Positions 25,881 to 35,104 are shown, counted from the first letter of the stretch. The stretch: DNA of 64,000 bases from Paenibacillus tritici (GCF_013204885.1 NZ_JABMKX010000016.1:62001-126000); one strand, 5' to 3'. Translations and numbers: made by a program. Notes: generated from the sequence alone by a model not told the origin.

Positions 25881-27305
25881 TTATTCGCTTTCAATACCCA
25901 GCTGGTCTTTGACTTGCGACTTGAAGGTTTCGATTGCTTTTTCTTTGGTCTTATTGCCTGCAGTGTACTCGCGTACCTGTTCGCGCCAGGCTTTGTTGAT
26001 CGTTTCGTCAAATTGGGTCAGGTTCTTACCTGAAGCATTCGCGTTGGCCGGAACGAAGACGTCGAACATGTTCTGTCCGCCCAGCAATGGAACTTCACCA
26101 TTGGATTTGGACATCACCACAGAGGAAGCTACGCTATCCTTCGTGCCTTGTTCGCCCGTTTTCATCGTACCGTTAGCCCAGTAATACTGGAGTCCCGTTT
26201 CCGAGCTGTCGAGTGTAACCCACTTCACGAAATCTGCAACCGCTTGTTTCTTCGCATCATCCTTGGTTACTTCGGCATTGGCCAAGAGCCAGGTGCCGCC
26301 CCAGAAGAAGCCTGTAGTCGGTTCCGTAACAGCCCAGTCGCCGTTTGTATCCTTCACTTGGCCGTTCATCACGTAGTTGATGAGCCAGGCCGGACCGAAG
26401 AATCCGAAGATCGGTTGAGCGCCTGCACCGGACATATCTGCATACCATGCTTCTGTCCAGTCGGTTGTATCGTTATGATAGCCGTTGTCTTTCAGCTTTT
26501 TGGAGAGATCCAGGAATTCTTCACGCTTCGGATCAATGTGCAGCTTGCCGTCTACAATCCAGCCCTTGTCCGAGCTGTTCTCAATCGGGTGCCAGATGTC
26601 GCCGTCGCCGGATACGATACCATATCCTTTAGCCTTCAGCTTCTTCGCTGCATCGAAGAATTTATCCCAGCCGGGTCCAACCTCTGTTTTGATCTTGGCC
26701 GGATCATCGGTTCCGAAGACATCCTTCGCAATGGAGCGGCGATAGATGAAGGCACCGCCTGTAGCCTGGTAACCGAGACCTTTCAGGTGACCGTCAGTTG
26801 TACTGCCGATATCTACAGAATACTGGGCGATGCCAGCATCTTTTACCATTTGATCATCAAGTCCAAGGTCTGCATAATTGGCAGCATAGGTCGATGCATC
26901 GCCTTGCGTGTATTTAAGTACGAATGCGGACTCCGCTGCATAAATATCCGGGGCATCCTTCCCGCCGCCTGCCAGCGCCTGGTCAAGTGCAGGCTGATAA
27001 GCGCCGTCTGTCGTTGCAATTACCGTAGTTTTGAATTCCACATTCGCATCAGGATGCGCTTCCATATACTTCTTGGTCATGTTCGGAATTTCGTCGGTGA
27101 AGCTCCAGAGATTGATGGTTACCTTCTCACCAGATCCGGCTGCTGGAGCTTTGGTAGCCTCTGCGGCAGTTGTAGCTGCTGGAGCTGTCGTTGCTTCTGT
27201 ACCGGACGAGCTGGAATTCGAATTCCCGCCGCCGCATCCTGCCAGAGCAGATGACATCACGAGCACTGTTGAGAGCCCCGCTAAAACACGCTTCATACTT
27301 TTCAT
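25881..27305 (-). CDS. Extracellular sugar-binding lipoprotein
   Basis: Family 1 binding protein, 474 residues. Lipobox ALAGC puts the lipidated Cys at residue 24. A linker rich in Ser, Thr and Ala is followed by a binding domain starting VTINLWSFTDEIPNMTKKYM. Aromatic residues such as SDKGWIVDGK and GFFWGGTWLLANAE suggest a sugar-stacking pocket. GGGGAGG lies 7 bases before the ATG. It is the first gene of importer 3 and is read from a promoter with a cre-like site, so it is probably repressed by CcpA when glucose is present. Substrate unknown. Confidence 0.93.
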   Translation of the reverse strand: MKSMKRVLAGLSTVLVMSSALAGCGGGNSNSSSSGTEATTAPAATTAAEATKAPAAGSGEKVTINLWSFTDEIPNMTKKYMEAHPDANVEFKTTVIATTDGAYQPALDQALAGGGKDAPDIYAAESAFVLKYTQGDASTYAANYADLGLDDQMVKDAGIAQYSVDIGSTTDGHLKGLGYQATGGAFIYRRSIAKDVFGTDDPAKIKTEVGPGWDKFFDAAKKLKAKGYGIVSGDGDIWHPIENSSDKGWIVDGKLHIDPKREEFLDLSKKLKDNGYHNDTTDWTEAWYADMSGAGAQPIFGFFGPAWLINYVMNGQVKDTNGDWAVTEPTTGFFWGGTWLLANAEVTKDDAKKQAVADFVKWVTLDSSETGLQYYWANGTMKTGEQGTKDSVASSVVMSKSNGEVPLLGGQNMFDVFVPANANASGKNLTQFDETINKAWREQVREYTAGNKTKEKAIETFKSQVKDQLGIESE

Positions 27306-27341
27306 ACTTTGCCTCCCCTTTTATATTCATCCTCGGTTTTA

Positions 27342-27362
27342 TGTAACCGCCTTCATATTATA
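27342..27362 (-). promoter_or_regulatory. Importer 3 promoter -10 and cre-like site
   Basis: A perfect minus-strand -10 TATAAT (27357-27362) has no good -35. Directly downstream, TGAAGGCGGTTACA (27342-27355, minus strand) matches the CcpA site pattern TGWAANCGNTNWCA at all but one fixed position. It would overlap the transcription start. This predicts glucose repression of the importer. Confidence 0.6.
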
Positions 27363-27441
27363 GTGCTAGTCTCTCTCCGGCATAAGGAACCCCTCATTGG
27401 GAAAAATACCACTATTTATGGGTTTTGCTCTAATAAGGCAC

Positions 27442-27478
27442 AAAAAAGACGCCAAGGGCATCGGGCCTTAGCGTCTTT
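27442..27478 (-). terminator. Terminator-like hairpin with no gene in front
   Basis: AAAGACGCTAAGG and CCTTGGCGTCTTT pair on the minus strand and end in six T. No minus-strand gene lies to its right, only the copy B repeat element. It therefore either ends a short non-coding transcript or is a remnant. It is about 80 bases upstream of the importer 3 promoter. Confidence 0.6.
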
Positions 27479-27539
27479 GTAATCTTTGACCTTTATTTCT
27501 TCCTCTTCATTCTCGCTTCTCCGAAATCCTGATCATAGT

Positions 27540-27705
27540 GCAATATTTCCTTCATTACATGGCTCCAAATCCAAACTTGTTGCAGAAAAGGCAGTATTTC
27601 TCCCCCTTCATATGGCTCAATCGGGACAATTCCTGCATTTGATGCAACATTTCTCAGTCATACTTAGTGCCGAGAAATCAAAGCTGCACAATGTGCAACA
27701 TTATG
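27540..27705 (-). repeat. TGTTGCA intergenic element, copy B
   Basis: Read on the minus strand it aligns with 19238-19425 over about 165 bases. It keeps CATAATGTTGCACATT, the GCAGGAAT block and CTGCCTTTT. TGTTGCA (27578-27584) and TGCAACA (27643-27649) can pair, enclosing a shorter GCAG/CTGC pair, in the same place as the hairpin of copy A although the bases differ. No gene is seen in 27480-27800. Confidence 0.75.
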
Positions 27706-27886
27706 GATCAATGCATCCCAAATCCAGCTCCAGATAAAGGATTATCTCATTTTATTTTATATACAAATCACCCATTAGGGTATAACTAATTAGCAGCCGG
27801 AGCTGAGAATGCTGAAACTTGTCATCATTCCTAACGTAGATTTGAACCATACAGACAAAGAAACACTGGAGAGGAGCTTGTATCTA

Positions 27887-30541
27887 ATGGAGTATTACCG
27901 CCACAGTGTGTCAGACACCCTGGAAGAGGTCCACAGTTCCACGAGCGGGCTTACGTCTGCTGAAGTAGACAACCGGCTCGCCAAGGAAGGCTATAATGAG
28001 TTGAAAGGCAAACCGAAAGACCCGCTCTGGAAGCTGTTTCTGGAGAATTTCAAAGATCCTATGGTAGTTGTCCTGCTCATCGCGGCAACGGTTCAGATTG
28101 TGATGGGGCATCTTATGGAGTCCATCATCATCTTTGTAGTGCTGATTCTGAATGCAATCATCAGCGTGGTTCAGACGCGCAAGGCGGAGAGCTCACTGGA
28201 CGCGCTGCGCAAGATGTCCGCCCCCGAAGCCAAGGTTATCCGGGACGGGGCGCTGCGGTCTATTCCGGCAAGGGAGCTTGTCCGGGGCGACATTGTCTTC
28301 CTGGAGGCAGGCGATTACGTGCCTGCGGATGGACGGATTATCGAATCCGGGAGTCTGCGGATCGACGAAGGCATGCTGACCGGCGAATCCGAAGCCGTGG
28401 ACAAGCATATCGAGCCGATCGCAGAGGAGGCTCCGCTTGGGGACCGGCGCAACATGGCCTTCAGCGGCTCGCTGGTCGTCTATGGCCGGGGAACGCTGGT
28501 CATCACAGGAACGGCGCTCGGCACCGAGCTTGGGAAGATTGCCGGTCTGATTGAGAGTGCGGAAGCGAAGCAGACGCCCCTTCAGCGCAAGCTGGAGAGC
28601 TTCGGGAAGAAGCTGGGCATCGCTGTCCTGCTGCTGTCCGTCCTCATCTTCTCTATTCAGGCCGCGCGCGTCTGGCTCTCGAATGACGCGGTTGATACCA
28701 CCGAAGCGATTCTGAATGCCCTGATGTTCGCCGTGGCTGTAGCCGTCGCCGCGATCCCGGAGGCCTTGTCCTCCATCGTAACGATTGTTCTCTCCGTGGG
28801 CACGAACAAGATGGCCCGGCAGCATGCCATTATCCGCAAGCTTCCCGCAGTGGAAGCCCTGGGCTCAACCAGCGTAATCTGTACCGACAAGACCGGGACC
28901 CTGACCCAGAATAAAATGACGGTTGTCGATTATTTCCTGCCCGGAGGACCGCAGGAGCAGTTCAGCCTGAAGGCGGATGAATGGTCGGAAGAAGCACGCA
29001 GACTGCTGCATATTGCAGTGCTCTGCAACGACTCCAACATCAACGAGGAAGGCAAGGAGCTGGGCGATCCCACCGAGGTCGCTCTGATTGCCTTCAGTAA
29101 CAGCAAGGACCGGGATTACCGTGAGATCCGTGACAACTTCCCGCGCGAAGCCGAGCTGCCGTTCGATTCCGAGCGCAAGCTGATGACAACGCTGCATACC
29201 TTCGAGGGGCAGAAAGCCATGCTGACCAAAGGCGGCCCCGATGTCCTGTTCAGCAGATGTACCCATGTACTGCTGAGCGGCCAGGAGGTTCCGCTGACAC
29301 CGGAGGTGCTGGAGCGCTTCACTGAAGCCAACGAACAGTTCTCCAGCCGGGCCTTGCGGGTGCTGGCTTACGCTTATAAGACGGTGCCGAATACAGTTAC
29401 TGAGGTGGGCCTTGCAGATGAACAGAATCTGGTACTGGTCGGCCTGTCGGCGATGATCGACCCGCCGCGCGAGGCTGTATACGGCTCCATTGCCGAGTCC
29501 AACAAAGCCGGTATCCGCACGATTATGATTACCGGGGACCACAAGACTACAGCCCAGGCTATCGGCCGCGATATCGGACTGATGGCAGAGCATGAGATTG
29601 CAGTCACCGGCCAGGAGCTGGATGCCATGTCCGAGGAGGAGCTGGACAGCAGGCTGGAGCAGATCGGTGTCTATGCCCGTGTCTCCCCTGAGAACAAGAT
29701 CAGAATCGTCCGTGCCTGGCAGCGTAAAGGCAAAATCACCGCCATGACCGGCGACGGCGTCAATGATGCACCGGCCCTGAAGCAGGCCGATATCGGTGTA
29801 GCCATGGGCAGCGGAACCGATGTGGCCAAGGATTCGGCGGCCATGATCCTGACCGATGATAACTTCGTATCCATCGTTAATGCGGTTGCTGTCGGCCGGA
29901 CAGTGTTCGATAATATCAAGAAGGCCATAGCCTATCTGTTCGCCGGCAATCTGGGGGCGATCATCGCCATCCTGTTCGCCCTGATCTTCGACTGGATCAA
30001 TCCGTTCACGGCCATTCAGCTGTTGTTCATTAACCTGGCGAATGACTCCCTCCCGGCGATTGCGCTGGGCATGGAAAAAGCCGAGCCGGATGTAATGAGC
30101 CGCAAGCCGCGGGACATCAGCGAAGGCATTTTCGCTGGCGGGATGATGCAGGCGGTCATTACCCGTGGTCTGCTGATCGGGATTGCCGTCATCATCTCCC
30201 AGTATATCGGGCTGCAGCATTCGGATGAAATGGGGATTGCGATGGCCTTCACCACGCTGATTCTGGCGCGCACCCTGCAGACCTTCGCCGCCCGCTCCAA
30301 CAGTCAGACCTCTGTGGAAGCCGGCTTCTTCAGCAACAAATATGTAATCGGCGCGGTCATGATCTGCTTTGCCTTTTATGGCATCGCAGTGCTGCCGGGA
30401 GTCAGAGATATTTTCTCGATCCCAGCTTCCTTCGGGATAAGCCACTGGCTGACCGCAACCGGACTCGCCTTGGGCTCTGTCATTGTGATGGAGCTGGCGA
30501 AGCTGGTCCGCCGTATGCTGCCTGCGAAGCAGGCTGCTTAA
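27887..30541 (+). CDS. Calcium-type P-type ATPase (P2)
   Basis: Membrane pump of about 884 residues from ATG 27887, which has GAGAGGAG 10 bases upstream; an earlier ATG at 27809 with GGAG 6 bases upstream is also possible. Domains in order: cation ATPase N-terminal domain (YYRHSVSDTLEEV), actuator with TGES, PEAL in membrane segment 4, phosphorylation site ICTDKTGTLTQN, and hinge TGDGVNDAPALKQADIG. The C-terminal segments include INLANDSLPAIALGME. PEAL and overall order fit SERCA/PMCA-like pumps that expel Ca2+, but the exact ion is inferred. A terminator follows. A very long antisense frame over it is a coding shadow. Confidence 0.9.
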   Translation: MEYYRHSVSDTLEEVHSSTSGLTSAEVDNRLAKEGYNELKGKPKDPLWKLFLENFKDPMVVVLLIAATVQIVMGHLMESIIIFVVLILNAIISVVQTRKAESSLDALRKMSAPEAKVIRDGALRSIPARELVRGDIVFLEAGDYVPADGRIIESGSLRIDEGMLTGESEAVDKHIEPIAEEAPLGDRRNMAFSGSLVVYGRGTLVITGTALGTELGKIAGLIESAEAKQTPLQRKLESFGKKLGIAVLLLSVLIFSIQAARVWLSNDAVDTTEAILNALMFAVAVAVAAIPEALSSIVTIVLSVGTNKMARQHAIIRKLPAVEALGSTSVICTDKTGTLTQNKMTVVDYFLPGGPQEQFSLKADEWSEEARRLLHIAVLCNDSNINEEGKELGDPTEVALIAFSNSKDRDYREIRDNFPREAELPFDSERKLMTTLHTFEGQKAMLTKGGPDVLFSRCTHVLLSGQEVPLTPEVLERFTEANEQFSSRALRVLAYAYKTVPNTVTEVGLADEQNLVLVGLSAMIDPPREAVYGSIAESNKAGIRTIMITGDHKTTAQAIGRDIGLMAEHEIAVTGQELDAMSEEELDSRLEQIGVYARVSPENKIRIVRAWQRKGKITAMTGDGVNDAPALKQADIGVAMGSGTDVAKDSAAMILTDDNFVSIVNAVAVGRTVFDNIKKAIAYLFAGNLGAIIAILFALIFDWINPFTAIQLLFINLANDSLPAIALGMEKAEPDVMSRKPRDISEGIFAGGMMQAVITRGLLIGIAVIISQYIGLQHSDEMGIAMAFTTLILARTLQTFAARSNSQTSVEAGFFSNKYVIGAVMICFAFYGIAVLPGVRDIFSIPASFGISHWLTATGLALGSVIVMELAKLVRRMLPAKQAA

Positions 30542-30576
30542 GCTGGGCTGAGTCGACGAACCGTAATAACAGCAAG

Positions 30577-30613
30577 AAGCCTGCACGCCCGGTATGGGGG
30601 TGCAGGCTTTTTT
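30577..30613 (+). terminator. Terminator of the P-type ATPase gene
   Basis: AAGCCTGCA and TGCAGGCTT are perfect arms followed by TTTTT. It lies 36 bases past the ATPase stop and also just past the end of kimA on the other strand. Confidence 0.88.
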
Positions 30614-30621
30614 ATAATCCA

Positions 30622-32448
30622 TCACTTCTTCAAATGATAAGGCACCGTAGTGACAATGACATCGCTGCGGAACAACAGACGGGCGCGTATCAGCAGACTC
30701 GATTGATTATGAAGGATATTATGCCAGCCTTTCTTCGGAATGAACTGTGGAATAATTACCGTTACCCTATGGTTCAGCTCTGCGGCCTTCCAATTCACCT
30801 TATCAATAAATTTGGTCAAGGGTTGTATGATGCTTCTATAAGGAGTATATAGGGTGACCAACCTTACGTCCGGCTGCCACTTTCTCCATTTCTCCTCGAA
30901 CACCGCTTCATCTTCCCGCTCGAAGGGCACGTAGACGGCTATAATCTGCTGCGGAGACAGCGACTTGGCATACTCCAGGGAGTTCATCACGACATGCGTG
31001 ATCCCGGCTACCGGCACGATAATCACATTGCCTTCAATCTTAATCGTCTCCTCACAGGTAGTAATTCTAAGCTGATCCGCAATGGCCTCATAATGCTTAT
31101 GAATCCGGTGGAACACCAGGAGCAGAATCGGCAGAAAGACAAACACCGGCCATACCTGCGTAAACTTGGTCATGAAGAACATCATCGTTACAACGAAGCT
31201 GATCAGAGCGCCAACTGTATTGATGATGAACTTTGGCACCCAGCCCGCAGGCTTTTCCCGGAGCCATTTCACCATCATCCCGCTTTGCGATAACGTGAAG
31301 GGAATGAACACACCTACAGCATATAAAGGAATCAGCTGCTCCGTCTTCCCCTCAAAGACATAAATCAGAAGCATGGACAGCACGCCCAATATGATAATAC
31401 CGTTGGAGTAACCCAGCCGGTCCCCCCGCATGGTGAACATTCGCGGAATGAACTTATCCTTGGCAAGGTTCACGGCCAGCAATGGAAAGGCGGAATAACC
31501 GGTATTGGCAGCCAGGATCAGGATTAATGCCGTCGTTCCCTGGATAAAATAGTACATCGCATTCCGGCCAAAGGTTTGCTCGGCAATTTGCGAGACAACA
31601 GTGACGTCAGCGCGGGGAGCAATCCCGTAATAATAGGCTAACACCACAATGCCTGAGAACATCACAGCCAGTAACACTCCCATAGCGATTAAGGTTTTGG
31701 AGGCGTTGGAAGCTTCCGGGCTTTTGAAATTCGGTATGGCATTGGAGATCGCTTCTACACCCGTTAACGCAGAGCTCCCGGAAGAAAAGGCGCGCAATAA
31801 TAGAAACAGGCTAATCCCCGCTACCGGAGTACCCAGTGAGGTATGCAGTTCCGCCGGAACGTTACCTGACAAGATGTTGTACAGACCTGTACCAATCAGG
31901 ATGAATAAGGCCAGGACGAATAAATAGACCGGATAAGCGAGGACGGAGGCAGATTCCGTGACCCCTCTTAAGTTCAAAATCGTGATCAGAAGCACAAACA
32001 CAATGGCAATCACCACTTTATGCTCATGCAGGCTGGGAAACGCTGAGGTGATGGCATCTGTACCCGCCGATATACTTACAGCCACCGTTAAAATATAGTC
32101 AACCAGCAGCGAACCGCCGGCAATTAACCCCGGATACTTGCCCAGGTTCTCTTTGGACACCACATAGGCGCCCCCGCCGTGGGAATAAGCAAAAATAATC
32201 TGCCGGTAGGACAGAATGAGCGCGGTCAGCAGGATCAACACACCCAGCGCAATCGGGATCGAATACCAGAAGGCGGCTGCCCCAATCGTAACCAGAACAA
32301 TCAGGATTTGCTCCGGCCCGTAGGCCACGGATGACAGCGCATCTGAAGACAGTATAGCCAGCGCCTTCTTTTTATTTAACTTTTGCTCTCCCAATTCACT
32401 GGACTTTAAGGGCCTGCCAATTAAAAATCGTTTTAAGAATGAAATCAC
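30622..32448 (-). CDS. kimA: High-affinity potassium importer KimA
   Basis: APC-superfamily potassium transporter, 608 residues, matching Bacillus KimA (YdaO) in length and along its whole sequence. Landmarks are KRFLIGRPLKSSELGEQKL at the start, ALAILSSDALSSVAYGPEQI, YSHGGGAYVVSKENLG and the ending TTVPYHLKK. Twelve membrane segments are followed by a cytosolic C-terminal domain. In Bacillus this protein imports K+ with protons and is inhibited by c-di-AMP. The start is GTG with a weak upstream site. In Bacillus the gene has a c-di-AMP riboswitch; none was recognised here, but a terminator hairpin and repeated TTAA boxes lie upstream. Confidence 0.92.
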   Translation of the reverse strand: MISFLKRFLIGRPLKSSELGEQKLNKKKALAILSSDALSSVAYGPEQILIVLVTIGAAAFWYSIPIALGVLILLTALILSYRQIIFAYSHGGGAYVVSKENLGKYPGLIAGGSLLVDYILTVAVSISAGTDAITSAFPSLHEHKVVIAIVFVLLITILNLRGVTESASVLAYPVYLFVLALFILIGTGLYNILSGNVPAELHTSLGTPVAGISLFLLLRAFSSGSSALTGVEAISNAIPNFKSPEASNASKTLIAMGVLLAVMFSGIVVLAYYYGIAPRADVTVVSQIAEQTFGRNAMYYFIQGTTALILILAANTGYSAFPLLAVNLAKDKFIPRMFTMRGDRLGYSNGIIILGVLSMLLIYVFEGKTEQLIPLYAVGVFIPFTLSQSGMMVKWLREKPAGWVPKFIINTVGALISFVVTMMFFMTKFTQVWPVFVFLPILLLVFHRIHKHYEAIADQLRITTCEETIKIEGNVIIVPVAGITHVVMNSLEYAKSLSPQQIIAVYVPFEREDEAVFEEKWRKWQPDVRLVTLYTPYRSIIQPLTKFIDKVNWKAAELNHRVTVIIPQFIPKKGWHNILHNQSSLLIRARLLFRSDVIVTTVPYHLKK

Positions 32449-32522
32449 TTTGGTTTCACCACTCGCTTGTTATTTGTAGGATCTTGGTTGTACCCCATCT
32501 GCACCTGTTCCCCTGACACAAC

Positions 32523-32552
32523 AAAAAGACCACAGAAGACTATTCCGTGATC
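32523..32552 (-). terminator. Terminator-like hairpin in the kimA leader
   Basis: On the minus strand GATCACGGAA and TTCTGTGGTC pair (two wobble pairs) around a 5-base loop and are followed by TTTTT. It lies about 75 bases before the kimA start, so it either ends the upstream operon or acts as an attenuator. Confidence 0.55.
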
Positions 32553-32571
32553 TTCAACATATCATGTCCGG

Positions 32572-32619
32572 CATTAATATAGCGTTAAGAATTACGCCAA
32601 GACATTAAGATTGCATTAA
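32572..32619 (-). promoter_or_regulatory. Four TTAAYG boxes with 11-bp spacing
   Basis: Plus-strand CATTAA at 32572, CGTTAA at 32583, CATTAA at 32603 and CATTAA at 32614. On the minus strand these read TTAATG or TTAACG. Each pair is spaced 11 bases, one helical turn; the pairs are 20 apart. The layout recalls direct-repeat operators of OmpR/PhoP-type regulators. Confidence 0.45.
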
Positions 32620-32669
32620 GATCATTCACAGGCCGGAGCATTACCGGACTGATCCTTCAGCGCGTGGTG

Positions 32670-33410
32670 TTACTCGGTGCCTGACACCTTACTTACAAGC
32701 TCCTCGATTTCACTTACGAAGTCATGAAGACTGGATTTCCGGTTACAGAAGCTGAATTCTTCCCGATGCTGCTCCAAATAAGATTTGCATAATCCCGGTT
32801 TGAAGATCCCTTCACTGAATCCTCTTTTCAGCGCTTCACAATCGATGCCGGGATACGTATTCTCCAGCTGAGCGATCTCTGCAAGGGCCCTCTGTTTCTT
32901 GTCCTCTAACAGTAGTAGAACGGCTTCTCCCGGATAGATCTGGTGGACCCATAGAATCCGCAGTGCCTTCAGACCTATCGTTCCTCCTGCAGTTAGCCGG
33001 ATTAGCTCCTCCTGAATCTGAACGATCTGCTCCTTGTTCCAGTAATCGATGATCATTTCGAAGATCCAGTACATCCATTCCTCATCTTGACTCTGATTCC
33101 TGAAAACATCTTGAATATAGGGGATCACCGGATCACCGATCTCTCTCAACAAAGGAGCAATCCGGCGTGATCCCGGCCAATTCATGTCCTGAATCCACTC
33201 CAGCAGTCCGGGCAAGATAGGCTTCACGCGGGGATAGCCCAGCTTAACAATAACCTCCGCCGCTCCGCCCCAATACTCTTTGCCTAGCGGCTGCAACAAT
33301 AGATGAAGCTCCTCATCCTGGATGTTCTGAAGCTTCTGAATAGCCTCCGCTTGTTCGGCTTCAGGTGTGTCCCAGTCTAGCTTTTGAATAAGTGCATTGA
33401 TATCCTCCAC
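32670..33410 (-). CDS. DUF5071-type helical repeat protein
   Basis: A 246-residue cytoplasmic protein. The GTG at 33410 is taken as start because AGAAGGGG precedes it by 7 bases; a longer frame would add a basic tail overlapping the upstream gene. The N-terminal half holds a DUF5071-like motif with LDWDTPEAEQAEAIQKL and LEWIQDMNWPGSRRIAPLL, which looks like HEAT-type helical repeats. No catalytic motif is seen. It starts 25 bases after the upstream membrane hydrolase gene, so the two are probably co-transcribed. Function unknown. Confidence 0.72.
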   Translation of the reverse strand: MEDINALIQKLDWDTPEAEQAEAIQKLQNIQDEELHLLLQPLGKEYWGGAAEVIVKLGYPRVKPILPGLLEWIQDMNWPGSRRIAPLLREIGDPVIPYIQDVFRNQSQDEEWMYWIFEMIIDYWNKEQIVQIQEELIRLTAGGTIGLKALRILWVHQIYPGEAVLLLLEDKKQRALAEIAQLENTYPGIDCEALKRGFSEGIFKPGLCKSYLEQHREEFSFCNRKSSLHDFVSEIEELVSKVSGTE

Positions 33411-33435
33411 GTGCTGTCCCCTTCTCTGCAACAGT

Positions 33436-34377
33436 CTACTTCTTCGCGTTTTCCTGCCACTCTCCATCCTTATAGATAAAATAACGGGGATTCTCCTCCT
33501 GGTCGCGTGCAACAATCTCTCCGGCGCGCCCTTCGCTGCTCTCCTCCATCACTTCAAAAAAAACCTCATCCTCAGCAGGGAGCATCCGGTATACGTACTC
33601 CAGTCCGTCTTTTCCCGTATTACTTCGGACAATATCACCCTTCGCGGCAAAGAGCATATTCACGTCCAACTGGACTTCTCCGCCCAAGACAGGCAACACC
33701 CCAAGCACCCTTCGCTGGGAGTCGATGACATCAAACCTCATTTTCCAAAAATCACTCAGCTTGTGAACCTGATAATCCCCGAGCGGATACACCTGAACGG
33801 CTGCCTGTGGAGTGAGAGTGAATTTACGCGGAAGCCCTTGTTCCAGTTGCATTAGCATGGCAAGCTTAAGACTGAGATACAGGACAATAAACACAGCACA
33901 GCCCGTATTAAGCACCCGTCTCCTGCCCAACGACACCGGAAGCACAAAACCCATTACACCTAGTAACAGAGGCACCCAAACCGTAGGATCACCGAGATAG
34001 ATCAAAGGAAGGGTATAAGCTTCGCTGGACAGCGGATAGACCAAATGCACCCCATGTCCCAAATAATCCACCAGAATATGACCCAGCACACTCCCCGCAA
34101 GACATAGGTACAAATGGGTATACGAATATTTTTTCAGCAGCAGCCTGAACAGGAACACAATCGGAACCATAACCAGCCCCATGACTATAATGGAATGCGA
34201 CCAAGGAGATACATACCTGTTCCCCAACAGATCCGGCACAATTCCCAGGAACGAGTTCAGTCCGAGCAGAACAATCTTTTCCCTGAAAGAAATCTCATAG
34301 CGCATGAGCACCATCGATACAATGAAACTGCCCGTAAGCAGATGTGTAGCAATATGCATAGCTAATATCATAGACAC
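33436..34377 (-). CDS. YdjM-like membrane-bound metal-dependent hydrolase
   Basis: A 313-residue protein. The N-terminal half has four or so membrane segments and conserved His/Asp positions (HIATHLLTG, GIVPDLLGN, WSHSIIVM, HILVDYLGHG), as in the YdjM/LexA-binding family of inner-membrane hydrolases. The C-terminal 130 residues are soluble and beta-rich. The GTG start at 34377 has GGAGGGG 7 bases upstream. Hydrolase activity is only assumed from family. It is the first gene of a two-gene unit with the DUF5071-type gene. Confidence 0.82.
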   Translation of the reverse strand: MSMILAMHIATHLLTGSFIVSMVLMRYEISFREKIVLLGLNSFLGIVPDLLGNRYVSPWSHSIIVMGLVMVPIVFLFRLLLKKYSYTHLYLCLAGSVLGHILVDYLGHGVHLVYPLSSEAYTLPLIYLGDPTVWVPLLLGVMGFVLPVSLGRRRVLNTGCAVFIVLYLSLKLAMLMQLEQGLPRKFTLTPQAAVQVYPLGDYQVHKLSDFWKMRFDVIDSQRRVLGVLPVLGGEVQLDVNMLFAAKGDIVRSNTGKDGLEYVYRMLPAEDEVFFEVMEESSEGRAGEIVARDQEENPRYFIYKDGEWQENAKK

Positions 34378-34546
34378 CTGTAATCCCCTCCGCTTTGTTT
34401 GTTAAGCTTCACTGCTCAGAGTCTGGCAATTTATAAACAAATGGAGCGGGGAAAAGGTTCATTTGCTATACAAAGCTCACTTAAACTCAGTACAAATTTG
34501 GATGATTTGCGATGGTCAGTAACCAATCCGTCCACATCTTCTTTGT

Positions 34547-35104
34547 TCAGAGTAATGGTTTAAGCGAAGCAGCTGCTCTCTCATAATCACCCTGAGAAAT
34601 GTCTTTAGCTGACTGCATACTGAAATGCAGCCCGTCTATTTCAAAATATAAATACGTTGCTCCGTTCTCTTCAGTAATCCACTCCCCAGATACATCTTTA
34701 GAAAGCTCAACTTTTTTAGTCGAAGCAATCTCGTTAGTGGGTTTAAGTTCTTCTTTGGATTGAGTGATTGAACCACGAATAAATACAATACGGACTTGAT
34801 TTTCTTTAGCTTCAACACGATCCATGTAATCATCGCTACCTAAACCTACTGTAGGGATGTAGACTTCATCTAATCCGGCTTTCTTAGCAGCTTCACTAAT
34901 TTCATTTTTTTGTTCTGCTGTATAAGATAGGGGCTCTGCTTCTGCCATTCCTTCACCTTCATTATTGGTGGAATTTACATTCTGATTTTGTTCAGTTGCA
35001 GGAGTGGGTGAAGAATTTGAAGGCGAATCTTCATTCTGGCTGCATCCTGCTAATAAAACACCAAACAGCAGGCCGATAATCACGACTTTCCCTGTGTAGT
35101 TCAT
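34547..35104 (-). CDS. Putative lipoprotein
   Basis: A 185-residue secreted lipoprotein. It has signal peptide MNYTGKVVIIGLLFGVLLAGC with lipobox LLAGC (Cys at 21), then a low-complexity linker of Ser, Pro, Asn, Thr and Glu. A small folded domain of about 120 residues follows (SYTAEQKNEISEAAKKAG to the end). GTGGAGG stands 6 bases before the ATG. It is a single gene. I do not recognise the C-terminal domain; no catalytic residues stand out. Confidence 0.82.
   Translation of the reverse strand: MNYTGKVVIIGLLFGVLLAGCSQNEDSPSNSSPTPATEQNQNVNSTNNEGEGMAEAEPLSYTAEQKNEISEAAKKAGLDEVYIPTVGLGSDDYMDRVEAKENQVRIVFIRGSITQSKEELKPTNEIASTKKVELSKDVSGEWITEENGATYLYFEIDGLHFSMQSAKDISQGDYERAAASLKPLL

Noticed and set aside
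28865..30625. A 586-codon frame antisense to the P-type ATPase
   Set aside because: No ribosome-binding site or family motifs; a shadow of a GC-rich gene.
32449..32669. ydaO-type c-di-AMP riboswitch before kimA
   Set aside because: GGGGAAC and GGGGTACAACC are present, but the other conserved blocks and the length are missing.
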